Source of the DNA: an uncultured Rhodospirillales bacterium
GTDB lineage: Bacteria > Pseudomonadota > Alphaproteobacteria > Acetobacterales > Acetobacteraceae
DNA: 64,000 bases
NCBI GenBank assembly: GCA_903928895.1
Contig: CAIYSR010000150.1
Location: 62,001-126,000, forward strand
Direction of reading: 5' to 3'
In this document: in pieces, positions 43,267-52,855 of the stretch
How the letters are laid out: every line of letters starts with the position of its first letter
Position numbering within the stretch: position 1 is the stretch's first letter
Program-made: the position numbers and the translations under genes
Notes under the pieces: generated by a model
What the model saw: only the letters and a program-made list of their open reading frames with translations
The model's database searches: none
Told to the model about the DNA's origin: nothing

Positions 43267-44744
43267 TCCCGGAGGGGCAGCAGGCCACGGCCGCACTGCT
43301 GGCGGGGCTGGCCGGGCGCGGGCCGGTCGAGACCCATATCTCGGCGGTGTTCCTCGGTGCGGACACGGTGTGGAAACTCAAGAAGGCGGTGAAGCTGCCG
43401 TTCCTCGATTTCACCCCGCTGGCCGAGCGCGAACGCACCGCCCGGCGTGAGTTGGAACTCAACGCGCCGCATGCGCCAGGGCTGTACCGCGACGTGGTGG
43501 CGGTGACCCGCAGTGATGCCGGTCTTGCCCTCGGCGGCGAGGGGGAGGTGGTCGACTGGGTGTTGCGTATGGCCCCGGTGCCGCCGGACGACTTCCTCGA
43601 CCACCGCGCCGATCGGCTCGATGGTCCGCTGCTCGACCGTATCGCCGACGCGGTTGCCGCCATGCATGCCAGGCTGCCGCCGCTGGCTCGCGACCAGGTG
43701 GCCGGCTTCGACTGGCTTGCCGCCGGCAACCGCGTCTCGGCGCTGACTGCGGGGTTGGATGCCGAGCGCGTCGCAGCCTGGCACGCCACGATCCAGGCCC
43801 GCATCGCCGGCCTCGCCGGCTGGCTCCGCGCCCGCGCGGCGGCCGGCTTCGTGCGCCGCATCCACGGCGACCTCCATCTCGGCAATATCTGCCTGTGGCA
43901 GGGCCGCCCGGTGCCGTTCGACGCGCTCGAATTCGACGAGGCGATGGCGACTTTCGATACCGGCTACGACCTCGCTTTCCTGCTGATGGACCTCGATCAA
44001 CGCGCGGGGCGGCCGGCTGTCAACCGGGTGATGAACCGGTATCTGGCGCGCACCGGCGATGTCGGGCTGCTCGGCGGGCTGCCGGCGTTTCTCTCGATGC
44101 GCGCCATGGTGCGGGCGCATGTCGCCGCCCGCAGCGAGGACGGCGTCGGCGCGCTGCGCTACCTCGCCGCGGCAGAGGCCTATCTGGTGCCGCACGGGCC
44201 GGTCGTGCTGGCGATCGGCGGGTTGCAGGGGACGGGCAAATCGACCCTGGCCCGCCGCCTCGCCCCGGAACTCGGTCCGGCGCCGGGAGCCGCGATCCTG
44301 CGCAGCGACGAGATCCGCAAGGCACTCCATGGCGCCGCGCCGGAGGAAAGGCTGCCGCCTTCGGCCTATACAGCGGAGGTCAGCCGCGAGGTTTTCGCCA
44401 CGCTGGCGCGCCAGGCCGCCACCGCCGCGTCGTCGGGGCATGCGGTGATCGCCGACGGGATGTTCTTCGATCCGGCGCAGCGCGCCGCTATTGCCAGTGC
44501 GGCCTTTGCCGGCGCCGCCGGCGGCGTGCCGTTCCACGGCTTCTGGCTCACCGCGCCGATGGCCGAGCTCGAGGCCCGCGTTGCCGCACGCCGGGACGAT
44601 GCCTCCGACGCCGGCGTGGCGGTGCTGCGCCGCGCCGCGCGCGACGATCCCGGCCCGGGCGGCTGGCACCTGATCCATGCCGGCGACGCCGACGATCCCG
44701 TTGCGCAGGTGCGCTTGATTATGCGACATAACAATACAATCTGA
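43263..44744 (+). CDS. fusion of APH-type kinase and AAA_33 P-loop kinase
   Basis: The protein joins an aminoglycoside-phosphotransferase-like domain (VWKLKKAVKLPFLDF near residue 41; FVRRIHGDLHLGNICLW near 200, catalytic HGD) and a C-terminal P-loop kinase (VLAIGGLQGTGKSTLARRLA near 318; DGMFFDPAQR). The substrate of this widespread fusion is unknown. No ATG, GTG or TTG exists in frame before 43347, yet conserved-looking sequence extends upstream (LIPEGQQATAALLAGLAGRG, then PVETHISAVFLG). A CTG at 43263 overlaps the pdxH stop as CTGA and would give 493 residues with the expected MIPE-like start; the fallback is GTG 43347 with 465 residues. Confidence 0.82.
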   Translation: MIPEGQQATAALLAGLAGRGPVETHISAVFLGADTVWKLKKAVKLPFLDFTPLAERERTARRELELNAPHAPGLYRDVVAVTRSDAGLALGGEGEVVDWVLRMAPVPPDDFLDHRADRLDGPLLDRIADAVAAMHARLPPLARDQVAGFDWLAAGNRVSALTAGLDAERVAAWHATIQARIAGLAGWLRARAAAGFVRRIHGDLHLGNICLWQGRPVPFDALEFDEAMATFDTGYDLAFLLMDLDQRAGRPAVNRVMNRYLARTGDVGLLGGLPAFLSMRAMVRAHVAARSEDGVGALRYLAAAEAYLVPHGPVVLAIGGLQGTGKSTLARRLAPELGPAPGAAILRSDEIRKALHGAAPEERLPPSAYTAEVSREVFATLARQAATAASSGHAVIADGMFFDPAQRAAIASAAFAGAAGGVPFHGFWLTAPMAELEARVAARRDDASDAGVAVLRRAARDDPGPGGWHLIHAGDADDPVAQVRLIMRHNNTI

Positions 44745-44796
44745 ACCATTGCTGTCCAACGCATGGCAGCCATGCTATGGAGCCGAAACGCGTTTC
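44735..44796 (+). promoter_or_regulatory. putative operator region upstream of the stress gene: two palindromes
   Basis: A -10-like TACAAT is at 44735-44740. Downstream of it are two perfect palindromes: GCATGGC-A-GCCATGC (44761-44775) and GAAACGCGTTTC (44785-44796). Both fall between the likely transcription start and the usp ATG at 44813, where a bound repressor would block transcription. The MarR gene two cistrons on is the natural candidate. Confidence 0.55.
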
Positions 44797-44812
44797 CAGG
44801 GAGACCAAACAC

Positions 44813-45679
44813 ATGGCCATCCGCAAGCTGCTTCTGCCCCTGACCGGCACTGCCGCGGGGGAATCCGCCTTGGCGACGGCACTGAGCGTGGCGCGCCTAT
44901 GGAACGCCCACGTCCTCGCGCTGCATGTCCGCGTCGACAGCCGCGACGTCGCGCCGCTGGCCGGCGAGGGCCTGTCCGGCGCGATGATCGAGGAGATGAT
45001 GTCCGCCACCGAGAAGGAAAGCGGCGACCGCGCCTCGGCCGTGCACCGGATGTTCGACCGTTTCGTTGCCCAGCACGAGGTCTCGCTGGCGGAGCCGCGC
45101 TATGGCACCAGCCACGCCACCGCGAGCTTTGCCGCGGTGACCGGCCGCGAGGAGGACATCGTCGCCCAGCAGGCCCGGTTGGCTGACCTCACGATCGTGC
45201 CGCATCCCTCGGCTGACGACGATGTCTCCTCGTCCGACGCGCTGCACGCCGTGCTGTTCGACAGCGGCCGTCCGGTGATGGTGGCGCCGCAGACCCCGCC
45301 GCGCAGCATCGGCACGCGCGTCTGCATCGCCTGGAACGGCACCGCCGAATCGGCCGCCGGGGTACTCGCCGCGATGCCCTGGCTGCACCGGGCCGAAGCC
45401 ATCCGCGTGCTCACCGCCGAGGGCTACCAGCGACGCGGGCCGGATGCGCATGATCTCGGCGAATATCTTGCATTGCACGGGCTGCGCGCCGAAATCGCGA
45501 CGTTCCAGCCGGCCGAGCGGACCGTCGGTGGCGGGTTGCTCAGGGCGGCCCAGGAGTTCGGGGCCGACCTGCTGTGCATGGGCGCCTACTCCCATTCCCG
45601 GCTGCGCCAGCTCATCCTGGGTGGCGTCACCCGGATCGTGCTGGAGCGGGCCGGGCTGCCGGTGATCATGAACCGCTGA
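44813..45679 (+). CDS. tandem universal stress protein (UspA family)
   Basis: The 288-residue protein carries two Usp folds in a row. The first opens IRKLLLPLTGTAAGESALAT; the second opens GTRVCIAWNGTAESAAGVLA near residue 165 and ends with GADLLCMGAYSHSRLRQLIL and GGVTRIVLERAGLPVIM, the G-2x-G-9x-G(S/T)-type nucleotide motif. Only the second half keeps the ATP-binding pattern clearly. AGGGAG lies nine bases before the ATG at 44813; an earlier frame start at 44777 lacks a site. The MarR gene follows after two bases. Confidence 0.9.
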   Translation: MAIRKLLLPLTGTAAGESALATALSVARLWNAHVLALHVRVDSRDVAPLAGEGLSGAMIEEMMSATEKESGDRASAVHRMFDRFVAQHEVSLAEPRYGTSHATASFAAVTGREEDIVAQQARLADLTIVPHPSADDDVSSSDALHAVLFDSGRPVMVAPQTPPRSIGTRVCIAWNGTAESAAGVLAAMPWLHRAEAIRVLTAEGYQRRGPDAHDLGEYLALHGLRAEIATFQPAERTVGGGLLRAAQEFGADLLCMGAYSHSRLRQLILGGVTRIVLERAGLPVIMNR

Positions 45680-45681
45680 CG

Positions 45682-46128
45682 ATGTATGGGGTCAGCGATC
45701 CAGCGACCGAGGCGGCGGTACGTGCCTATGTGAAACTGCTGCGCGCGAGCCACGCGGTGCAAATGCGGGTCGAGAAGCTGCTGGCCGAAGCCGGCCTGAC
45801 GCCGACCCAGCTCGGCGTGCTCGAGGCGATCCTGCACAAGGGCGCCCTCAGCCAGCGTGTCCTTGGCCGCCTCGTGCTGACGAGTGCCGGCAATATGACC
45901 GATGTGGTGGACAAGCTGGAGCGGCGCGGGCTGGTCCACCGGGCGCGCAGTCCGACCGACCGGCGCGCGGTTCAGGTCGAACTCACCCCGGCCGGGCGGG
46001 GCCTGATCGAGGCGGTGTTTCCGCGTCATGCCGCCGATATCGCGGTGGCGATGGGCGGGGTGGCGGGGAAGGACCTGACCCGGCTGGATGGGCTATTGAA
46101 GCGGCTGGGGCTCGGCGCCCAGGGGTGA
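45682..46128 (+). CDS. MarR-family transcriptional regulator
   Basis: The 148-residue protein has the MarR winged helix-turn-helix: LTPTQLGVLEAILHKGALSQ, then RVLGRLVLTSAGNMTDVVDK as recognition region, and ERRGLVHRARSPTDRRAVQV as the wing with the conserved DRR. It is cotranscribed with the universal stress gene. MarR proteins bind palindromes as dimers and respond to phenolic or oxidising ligands; two palindromes are upstream of the usp start. It converges on glpK with four bases between the stops. Confidence 0.93.
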   Translation: MYGVSDPATEAAVRAYVKLLRASHAVQMRVEKLLAEAGLTPTQLGVLEAILHKGALSQRVLGRLVLTSAGNMTDVVDKLERRGLVHRARSPTDRRAVQVELTPAGRGLIEAVFPRHAADIAVAMGGVAGKDLTRLDGLLKRLGLGAQG

Positions 46129-46132
46129 TCGG

Positions 46133-47626
46133 TTAGGCCGTCAGGGTCCGCCGTACCGCGTCCCGCCAGCCGGCGTATTTCCGCGCCCGGGTATCGGCTG
46201 CCATCGACGGGATGAAGCGGCGCTCGAGCGCCCAGGTCCGGGCGAACGCCTCCGGCTCCGGGCAGACGCCGGCCGCGTAGCCCGCCAGATACGCTGCCCC
46301 CAGGGCGGTGGTTTCCAGCACCTTTGGCCGGTCCACCGGGGCGGCGAGCTGGTCGGCGAGGAACTGCATGGTCCAGTCGCTTGCCACCATGCCGCCATCC
46401 ACGCGCAGCACCGTCTCGGCATCCGCCGCCCAATCCGCATGCATCGCCTCGATCAGGTCACGGGTCTGGTAGGCCACGCTTTCCAGCGCCGCGCGGGCGA
46501 TTTCCCGCGGCCTAGTGGCGCGGGTGAGGCCATAGAGCGCGCCCCGCGCCTCGGCATCCCACCATGGCGCGCCCAACCCGACGAAGCCGGGCACCAGGTA
46601 AACCTCCTGAGTTGGATCAGCCGAGGCCGCCAGCGCGCCGGTCTCGGCCGCGTCGCTGATCACGCCGAGCCCGTCGCGCAGCCACTGCACCGCCGCACCG
46701 GCGACGAAGATCGCGCCCTCCAGGGCATAGGTGGTGCGCCCGTCCAGCCGCAGCGCGATGGTGGTGAGCAGCCTTGTGGTGGAGGCGATCGCGATTGTTC
46801 CGGTGTTGAGCAGCAGGAAGCAGCCGGTGCCGTAGGTCGATTTCACCATGCCGGGGCGGAAGCAGGCCTGGCCCACGCTGGCGGCCTGCTGGTCACCGGC
46901 GATGCCGCGGATCGGCACCGCGGCGCCGAGGATGGCGGGCGTGGTCATGCCGAAATCGCCGGCGCTGTCGCGCACCTCCGGCAGCAGGCTGGCCGGGATA
47001 CGGAACAGGTCGAGCAGCTCGGGGTCCCACCGGCCGCAATGGATGTCGTAAATCATGGTGCGGCTGGCGTTGGTGGCGTCGGTCGCGTGCACAAGCCCGC
47101 CGGTGAGGCGCCACAGCAGCCAGGTGTCCACGGTGCCGAACGCAAGCTCGCCGCGCTCCGCCGCCGCCCGCGCCCCGGGCACGTGGTCGAGCAGCCAGGC
47201 GATCTTGGTGGCGCAGAAATAGGGATCGAGCAGCAGCCCGGTGCGGGCGGTGACGTGCGCTTCGTGCCCGGCCTCGCGCAAGGCGGCGCAGTGCCCGGCG
47301 GTGCGGCGATCCTGCCAGACGATGGCGTTGTGGATGGCTTCCCCGGTATCGCGCCGCCAGATCAGCGTGGTTTCGCGCTGGTTGGTGATCCCGATGGCGG
47401 CGACCTCAGACGCCGCGGCGCCGGCGCTTGCCAGTGTCTCGCGCAGCACCGCGACGCTGTGGGCAAAGAGGTCCTCGGGGGCGTGCTCGACCCAGCCGCT
47501 TGCCGGGAAATGCTGCGTCAGCTCCCGTCGCGCAGTGGCGACGACGGACAGATCGGGGGCGCGAAACACCATCGCCCGCGTCGAGGTGGTGCCCTGGTCA
47601 AGGGCGAGAATCAGCTCCTGGGCCAT
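46133..47626 (-). CDS. glpK: glycerol kinase
   Basis: GlpK phosphorylates glycerol to glycerol 3-phosphate. The 497-residue FGGY kinase has [15 protein letters not shown] near residue 6, [20 protein letters not shown] near 79, [16 protein letters not shown] near 260, [14 protein letters not shown], and [20 protein letters not shown] near 415. The ATG at 47626 has GGGAG upstream; the longer frame to 47704 is not family-like. No glpF or glpD is adjacent. plsY earlier in the window would use its product. Confidence 0.95.
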   Translation of the reverse strand: MAQELILALDQGTTSTRAMVFRAPDLSVVATARRELTQHFPASGWVEHAPEDLFAHSVAVLRETLASAGAAASEVAAIGITNQRETTLIWRRDTGEAIHNAIVWQDRRTAGHCAALREAGHEAHVTARTGLLLDPYFCATKIAWLLDHVPGARAAAERGELAFGTVDTWLLWRLTGGLVHATDATNASRTMIYDIHCGRWDPELLDLFRIPASLLPEVRDSAGDFGMTTPAILGAAVPIRGIAGDQQAASVGQACFRPGMVKSTYGTGCFLLLNTGTIAIASTTRLLTTIALRLDGRTTYALEGAIFVAGAAVQWLRDGLGVISDAAETGALAASADPTQEVYLVPGFVGLGAPWWDAEARGALYGLTRATRPREIARAALESVAYQTRDLIEAMHADWAADAETVLRVDGGMVASDWTMQFLADQLAAPVDRPKVLETTALGAAYLAGYAAGVCPEPEAFARTWALERRFIPSMAADTRARKYAGWRDAVRRTLTA

Positions 47627-47841
47627 GCGGCGGCGCTCCCTGGTGTTTGCGCACCGAGTTTCGGCCAAGCCGGTGCACTTGACCAGCAGTCCCTGATCCG
47701 GCACTGCGGGGCGATCACATCCGCGTGAGGAGACCTCCCGACATCGGGCGGGCGCCTCCGCACGCGTATCGCCGGTGCCGGATTCTGCTTAATCGATGAT
47801 CATGAAGGCGGGCTTCCCGGTCCGCCCAGCAGGGAAACCGG

Positions 47842-50067
47842 ATGCAAGCCGCGCCGCCGCTCGCCGCAGCCGATCGTGTCTCGCGCGTGAGCCGTTCACT
47901 GCCGTTCCTGGCCCTGCTCAGCCTGGCGGTCGTCTTCGGTATGATGCTCCACCAGGGCAGCGAGCAGCGCGACCGGGTGCTGGACGAAACCCGCACCGAC
48001 CTCTCCCGTCTCGCTATGGTGTTTGCCGAGCAGACCGGCCGTGCGGTCGAAACGGCTGATGTCATCTTGCGCGAGATCGCCGACCTGCAGCACGTGCCGG
48101 TCGACCAGCGCCCGCCGCACCGCACTCCGCTCGGCATCCGGCTGCAACAGCGCATCGAGGGCATCAGCCAGATCGTCCAGATCAAACTCGCGGACGCCGA
48201 CGGCACCATCCTCGCCGCCACCGGCTCGGCGCCAGCCCGGCTGCCGCCGGAGGGGCTCGAGCTCATCAGCCGCTTCCGCTCTGGCCCCTCGGAGAGCCTG
48301 CTGATCAGCACCCCGTTTCGCGCAACCGGAGGGGAATGGATCGTGCTGCTTGCCCGCCCGTTCCTCGATCCGCAGGACCGCTTCGGCGGGATCGTCGTGG
48401 CGGCGCTTGCGCTGCGCTACTTCGAGGAGTTCTATCGCGCGGTCGATCTCGACGACGACGGCGAGATTGTGCTTGCCCGGCGTGATGGGGTCGTGCTCAG
48501 CGCCTTTCCGCCGCGCCCCGATGCGGTGGGTGGCAGCTTCGCCGGCATGCCCGCCTTCGCCGAGGCGGCGGTTCGCGCGGCCTGGGCCCCGGGCGGTGCC
48601 GGCACATTCCTGATGGAGCGCCCATCCGATGGCGGCAAGCGGGTGGTCGCGATCCGCACGTTGCGCCGCTTCCCGTTCACCATCCATCTCTCGCAGTCGG
48701 CCGACGCGGTGCTGCGCGACTGGCGACGGCAGATCGGCTCGGCGGCGGTCTTCGGCCTGGTCATTGCCGGCACCATCGCCGCCCTGCTGGTGCTGATCGC
48801 GCGCGAGAGCCGCCGGGTGGCGGGGCTGCTGGCCGAGAACACCGCGGCGCGCGGTCTCGCCGAGGCCGCGACCTTGCGCATCACCCAGCAACTGGAGGAA
48901 CGCGAACGCGCCGAGACCGCGCTGCGCCAGGCCCAGCGGCTGGAGGCGATCGGCCAGCTGACCGGAGGCGTCGCCCATGATTTCAACAATCTGCTGACGG
49001 TGCTGCTCGGCAATATCGAGCTCATGCAGGCCACCCTGCCGGAGCCGGCAAAGCCGGCCGACATGGTCACCCGCACACGGCTGCAACGGATGCAGGCCGC
49101 GGCCGAGCGTGGCGCGACGCTGACTGACCAGCTCCTTGCGTTCGCCCGGCGCCAGCCGCTGGTGCCGCGCGCGGCCGATCTTAACACCGTGATCAACGGC
49201 ATGCTCGACCTGCTGCGCAGCGCCGTCGGCGGCAATATCGAGGTCGATCTGGCGCTCGACGAGGCTTTGTGGCCGGTGCTGGTGGACACCACGCAGATCG
49301 AGCTGGTCATCCTCAACCTTGCGCTCAACGCCCGCGACGCCACTGCGGGGGGCGGGCGGATCTGGCTCGAGACGGCGAATGTCACCCTGCCCCCCGCCGA
49401 GGCGACCCCGGAGCTGCCGGCCGGGGACTATGTGGCGGTGCGGCTGCGCGATGCCGGGGCGGGGATGAGCCCTGAAGTGAAGGCCCACGCCTTCGAGCCG
49501 TTTTTCACCACCAAGGGCCCGAGTCAGGGCTCCGGGCTGGGATTGTCGCAGGTTTACGGCGTGGCACGGCAATCCGGGGGCTGTGCCCTGATCGAGAGCG
49601 AACCCGGACACGGCTCGATCGTGAGTGTGCTGTTGCCACGCGCCTCGGCCGAACCGGGGGACGGACCACGGCTCGACGGCGCCGGGCTCACCGTCGGCGC
49701 CCGTGTGCTGCTGGTGGACGACGACGAGGCGGTGCGCACCACCACCGCGCTGATCCTGGAGGCGGCGGGCTACGTGATCTTTCAGGCCGACGGTGCCCCC
49801 ACCGCGCTGGCGATGATCCGCGAGGGCACGCCGCTTGATCTGCTGTTGACCGATGTCGCCATGCCGGAGACCAATGGCGCCGAGTTGGCGGACCAGGTGC
49901 GTGCGCTGCTGCCCGGCCTGCCGATCGTCTTCATCTCGGGCTATGCCGACCCCAACGCGATCGCCGGGCGCGACATGCAGCCACTGGTGCGCAAGCCTTT
50001 CCGGGTGCTTGACCTTACCGCCCAGATCGAGACCGCGCTGCGGGAGGGCTCACGCGCCGCGCGCTGA
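47842..50067 (+). CDS. hybrid sensor histidine kinase with periplasmic sensor and receiver
   Basis: The 741-residue protein has a first membrane helix (FLALLSLAVVFGMML near residue 22), a periplasmic PDC-type double-PAS sensor region (about 40-285), a second helix (AAVFGLVIAGTIAALLVLIA), a HisKA domain with the phospho-histidine H379 in GGVAHDFNNLL, an HATPase domain (ALNARDAT, GAGMSPEV, GSGLGLSQVYG), and a C-terminal receiver with acceptor D671 in LLLTDVAMP. It lacks its own output domain, so the receiver must act on another partner. Its last 18 bases overlap fetB on the opposite strand. Confidence 0.93.
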   Translation: MQAAPPLAAADRVSRVSRSLPFLALLSLAVVFGMMLHQGSEQRDRVLDETRTDLSRLAMVFAEQTGRAVETADVILREIADLQHVPVDQRPPHRTPLGIRLQQRIEGISQIVQIKLADADGTILAATGSAPARLPPEGLELISRFRSGPSESLLISTPFRATGGEWIVLLARPFLDPQDRFGGIVVAALALRYFEEFYRAVDLDDDGEIVLARRDGVVLSAFPPRPDAVGGSFAGMPAFAEAAVRAAWAPGGAGTFLMERPSDGGKRVVAIRTLRRFPFTIHLSQSADAVLRDWRRQIGSAAVFGLVIAGTIAALLVLIARESRRVAGLLAENTAARGLAEAATLRITQQLEERERAETALRQAQRLEAIGQLTGGVAHDFNNLLTVLLGNIELMQATLPEPAKPADMVTRTRLQRMQAAAERGATLTDQLLAFARRQPLVPRAADLNTVINGMLDLLRSAVGGNIEVDLALDEALWPVLVDTTQIELVILNLALNARDATAGGGRIWLETANVTLPPAEATPELPAGDYVAVRLRDAGAGMSPEVKAHAFEPFFTTKGPSQGSGLGLSQVYGVARQSGGCALIESEPGHGSIVSVLLPRASAEPGDGPRLDGAGLTVGARVLLVDDDEAVRTTTALILEAAGYVIFQADGAPTALAMIREGTPLDLLLTDVAMPETNGAELADQVRALLPGLPIVFISGYADPNAIAGRDMQPLVRKPFRVLDLTAQIETALREGSRAAR

Positions 50068-50868
50068 CCCGGTTTCGGTCAGCCGGTCCAGCCGGAGGCG
50101 GTGGCGCGCATCGGTGAGGCGGCGCGCGGCGAGGAACACGACCGCCACTGCCGAGAGGCCGGCGCCGCCGGAAAGCAGGAACATCAGCAGGATCTGGTAT
50201 TTCACTGCCTCCATCGGGTCGATCCCGGCGAGGATCTGGCCGGTCATGATGCCGGGCAGGGTGACGATGCCGGAAGCAGACATGGAATTGATCACCGGCA
50301 GGAGGCCGCGGCGCATTGCTGCCCGCAACAGCCCGCCCATCGCCTGCCGCGCGGTGGCGCCGAGGCAGAGCTGGGCCTCGATCGCCGCCTTCTCGCGCAC
50401 CACCGAGGCGAGGAGGGCGTCGAGCGCAAGGGAGGCGGCGTTGAGCACGTTGCCGAGCACGATGCCGGCGAGCGGGATGGCGTAGCGGGCCTCGTACCAC
50501 GGGTCGGGCCGCAGCGCGGTGGTCAGCGCCAGGATGGAGGTGATGCCGGTGGCGAAGGCGACCGAGGCGAGGCCGACCTGGTAATTGCCCCAGTTCACCA
50601 GGCGTTGCTCGGGCCGCACCGCGACCTCGCGCCCGCCGATGGCCACCATCACCAGGACCACCAGCAGCGTCACCGGGGGCGAGGCGAGGGCGAAGACGCG
50701 GGTGAGGATGACGCCGATGAGCAGGAGTTGCAGCACCATGCGGATGGCGGCGACCGCGAGCTGGCGGTGCAGCCCGAGGCCGAAGACCAGGGAGATCAGG
50801 CCATCGAGCCCGATCAGCGCGGCGGCGATGGCGAGGTCGTGGGCTTCGAGGACAATCGTGGGTTTCAT
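50050..50868 (-). CDS. fetB: FetB-type ABC transporter permease
   Basis: The 272-residue membrane protein belongs to the FetB/UPF0014 family: VLQLLLIGVILTRVFAL near residue 42, AIGGREVAVRPEQRLVNWGN, GMIVLGNVLN-like IPLAGIVLGNVLNAASLALD near 145, CLGATARQAM near 178, and LPGIMTGQILAGIDPMEAVK near 215. In E. coli FetAB exports iron and protects against oxidative stress; some homologues act on other substrates. Its ATG overlaps the fetA stop as ATGA. It is the last gene of a five-gene operon and ends inside the 3' end of the kinase gene on the other strand. Confidence 0.9.
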   Translation of the reverse strand: MKPTIVLEAHDLAIAAALIGLDGLISLVFGLGLHRQLAVAAIRMVLQLLLIGVILTRVFALASPPVTLLVVLVMVAIGGREVAVRPEQRLVNWGNYQVGLASVAFATGITSILALTTALRPDPWYEARYAIPLAGIVLGNVLNAASLALDALLASVVREKAAIEAQLCLGATARQAMGGLLRAAMRRGLLPVINSMSASGIVTLPGIMTGQILAGIDPMEAVKYQILLMFLLSGGAGLSAVAVVFLAARRLTDARHRLRLDRLTETGSARGA

Positions 50869-51467
50869 GGCGCGACGAGTCGTCCCGCCACCATGGCGAA
50901 GTGGCGCTGGCCGAGACGGAGCGCCTGGCCGGGATCGTGGGTGACCAGCAGGATGCTGCGGCCGGCGGCGAGACGGGCGGCGAGGATGGTTTCGACCATG
51001 GCCTGGCTGGCTTCGTCGAGCGCCCCGGTGGGCTCGTCGAGCAGCAGGACGGGTGGGTTGGGAAGGAGGGTGCGGAGCAAGGCCAGCCGCTGCTTTTCGC
51101 CGGTGGACAGGCGCAGGACGTGGCCGCCGAACAATTCGGGCTTGAGGCCGAGGGCAGGGGCCATGGCGCGGGCGGCGGGCAGGTCGGGGAAATGGGGGGC
51201 GACCATATCCAGCCACCAGCCCGATTCGGCGGCGACGTAGGCGACCTGTTTGCGCCAGCCGGGCGCCGGGGTGGCGGAGCGGGCGGTGCCATCGAGGAAG
51301 ACCTCGCCCTCGCCGGGATCGAGGTCGGCGATCTGACGCAGGAACAGGCTCTTGCCGGAGCCGGAAGCGCCGGTGATGGCGATGCATTCGCCGGCGGCGA
51401 GGTCGAGATCGAAGGGGCCGGCGAGGCGGCTGCGCATGTTCGCGATGCGCAGCCGCGGCGGGGTCAC
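50865..51467 (-). CDS. fetA: FetA-type ABC transporter ATPase
   Basis: The 200-residue ATPase has Walker A GASGSGKS near residue 33, the signature LSTGEKQRLALLRTL near 118, Walker B VLLLDEPTGALD near 139, and the switch histidine in LLVTHDP near 174. The short length fits FetA. It starts with GTG overlapping the M20 peptidase stop as GTGA and overlaps fetB by four bases, so the transporter is translationally tied to the upstream catabolic genes. Confidence 0.9.
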   Translation of the reverse strand: MTPPRLRIANMRSRLAGPFDLDLAAGECIAITGASGSGKSLFLRQIADLDPGEGEVFLDGTARSATPAPGWRKQVAYVAAESGWWLDMVAPHFPDLPAARAMAPALGLKPELFGGHVLRLSTGEKQRLALLRTLLPNPPVLLLDEPTGALDEASQAMVETILAARLAAGRSILLVTHDPGQALRLGQRHFAMVAGRLVAP

Positions 51468-52855
51468 TTGGCGGCGAGCCGGCCGAGGAGGCGGGCGTGG
51501 CTGCGCATTCCGTGGCGGAAGCAGGTGACTTCGAACTTCTCGTTCGGGCTGTGCACCTGGTCGTCATCGAGGCCGAAGCCCATCAGCAGGGAGTCGAGCC
51601 CGAGGGCGGTCTGGAAGGTCTCGACCACCGGGATCGAGCCGCCGCAGCCGGTCATCACCGCGGGTTTGCCGTATTCCTGCTCAAGCACGGCGGCGGCGGC
51701 CTGGACGAAGGGGGAGTCGACCGGGATTTCGAGGCCCTGGCCCTGGCCGTGCACGGTGAAGACGAGCTTGGCGTCCGTGGGCACGCGGGCCTGCATGAAG
51801 GCCTTGAACCCGGCGATGACGGCATTTGGGTCCTGGCCCGGGACGAGGCGGAAGGAGACCTTGGCGCCGGCTTCGGAGGCGATGACGGTTTTGGTGCCGG
51901 GGCCGCTGTAGCCGCCCCAGATGCCGCAGATGTCGCAGGTCGGCCGCGCCCACAGGCGCTCGAGGGCGCCGCGGCCTTTTTCGCCGTAATGCTCGGTCAG
52001 GCCGATATCGCCGAGGAACTTGTCCTCGGAGAAGCCCAGCGCGGACCATTGGTTGGACTGCCGCGTGGAGATGTCGCGCACGCCATCGTAGTAGCCGGGC
52101 ACCATAACGCGCCCCTCGGCGTTCTTGAGCTGGCCGAGCGCGTGGGTGAGGGCGTTGATGGGGTTGAGCGCGGAGCCGCCGTACATGCCGGAATGGAGGT
52201 CGCGCGAGGCGGCCTTGAGGATCACATCCATGTAGACCATGCCGCGCAGGCTGGTGCTGATGGCCGGCGTGTTCACGTCCCACATGCCGGTGTCGGAGAT
52301 GACGATGATGTCGGCCTGGTTGAATTCGGCGCGGTTGGCCTCGACGAAGGGCTTGAAGTTGACGCTGCCGGTTTCCTCCTCGCCCTCGATCATCACCGAG
52401 ATGCGGCAGGGCATGGTGCCGGTCTCTTCGAACCAGGCGCGGAAGGCCGACAGCCACATCTGGACCTGGCCCTTGTCGTCGACCGCGCCACGGGCATAGA
52501 CGCGCTTGCCGTGGGGGCCGTCGACGATGGTGGGTTCAAACGGCGGCGAGGTCCAGAGTTCGAGCGGGTCGGCGGGCTGGACGTCGTAGTGGCCGTAGTA
52601 GAGCAGGTGGCGCGCCGCGCCGCCGGGTCCGGGGTGATGGGCGGTGACGACGGGGTGGCCGGCGGTTTCGCGCACGGCGGCGTCGAAGCCGAGGGAAGCG
52701 AGTTCCTTGCAGGCGTATTCGGCGGCCGCGCGGCAGTCGGCGGCGTGTTTGGGCTGGGCCGAGATCGAGGGGATGCGCAGCCAGTCGATCCAGCGCTGTT
52801 GGGCCGCGTCGAAGGTGGCGTCGATGCGGGCGAGGACCTGGTCGGTGAGGCTCAT
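51464..52855 (-). CDS. M20 family dipeptidase/metallopeptidase
   Basis: The 463-residue di-metal peptidase has all ligand motifs: H89 in YYGHYDVQP, the bridging Asp in GAVDDKG near 124, the catalytic Glu pair in IEGEEETGS near 157, Asp in VISDTG near 187, and His in VHSPNEKFE near 434, with an inserted dimerisation domain between. The family cleaves dipeptides or N-acyl amino acids; this subgroup resembles carnosinase/PepV-like dipeptidases. It overlaps the aldolase gene and fetA by four bases each. Confidence 0.93.
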   Translation of the reverse strand: MSLTDQVLARIDATFDAAQQRWIDWLRIPSISAQPKHAADCRAAAEYACKELASLGFDAAVRETAGHPVVTAHHPGPGGAARHLLYYGHYDVQPADPLELWTSPPFEPTIVDGPHGKRVYARGAVDDKGQVQMWLSAFRAWFEETGTMPCRISVMIEGEEETGSVNFKPFVEANRAEFNQADIIVISDTGMWDVNTPAISTSLRGMVYMDVILKAASRDLHSGMYGGSALNPINALTHALGQLKNAEGRVMVPGYYDGVRDISTRQSNQWSALGFSEDKFLGDIGLTEHYGEKGRGALERLWARPTCDICGIWGGYSGPGTKTVIASEAGAKVSFRLVPGQDPNAVIAGFKAFMQARVPTDAKLVFTVHGQGQGLEIPVDSPFVQAAAAVLEQEYGKPAVMTGCGGSIPVVETFQTALGLDSLLMGFGLDDDQVHSPNEKFEVTCFRHGMRSHARLLGRLAAK

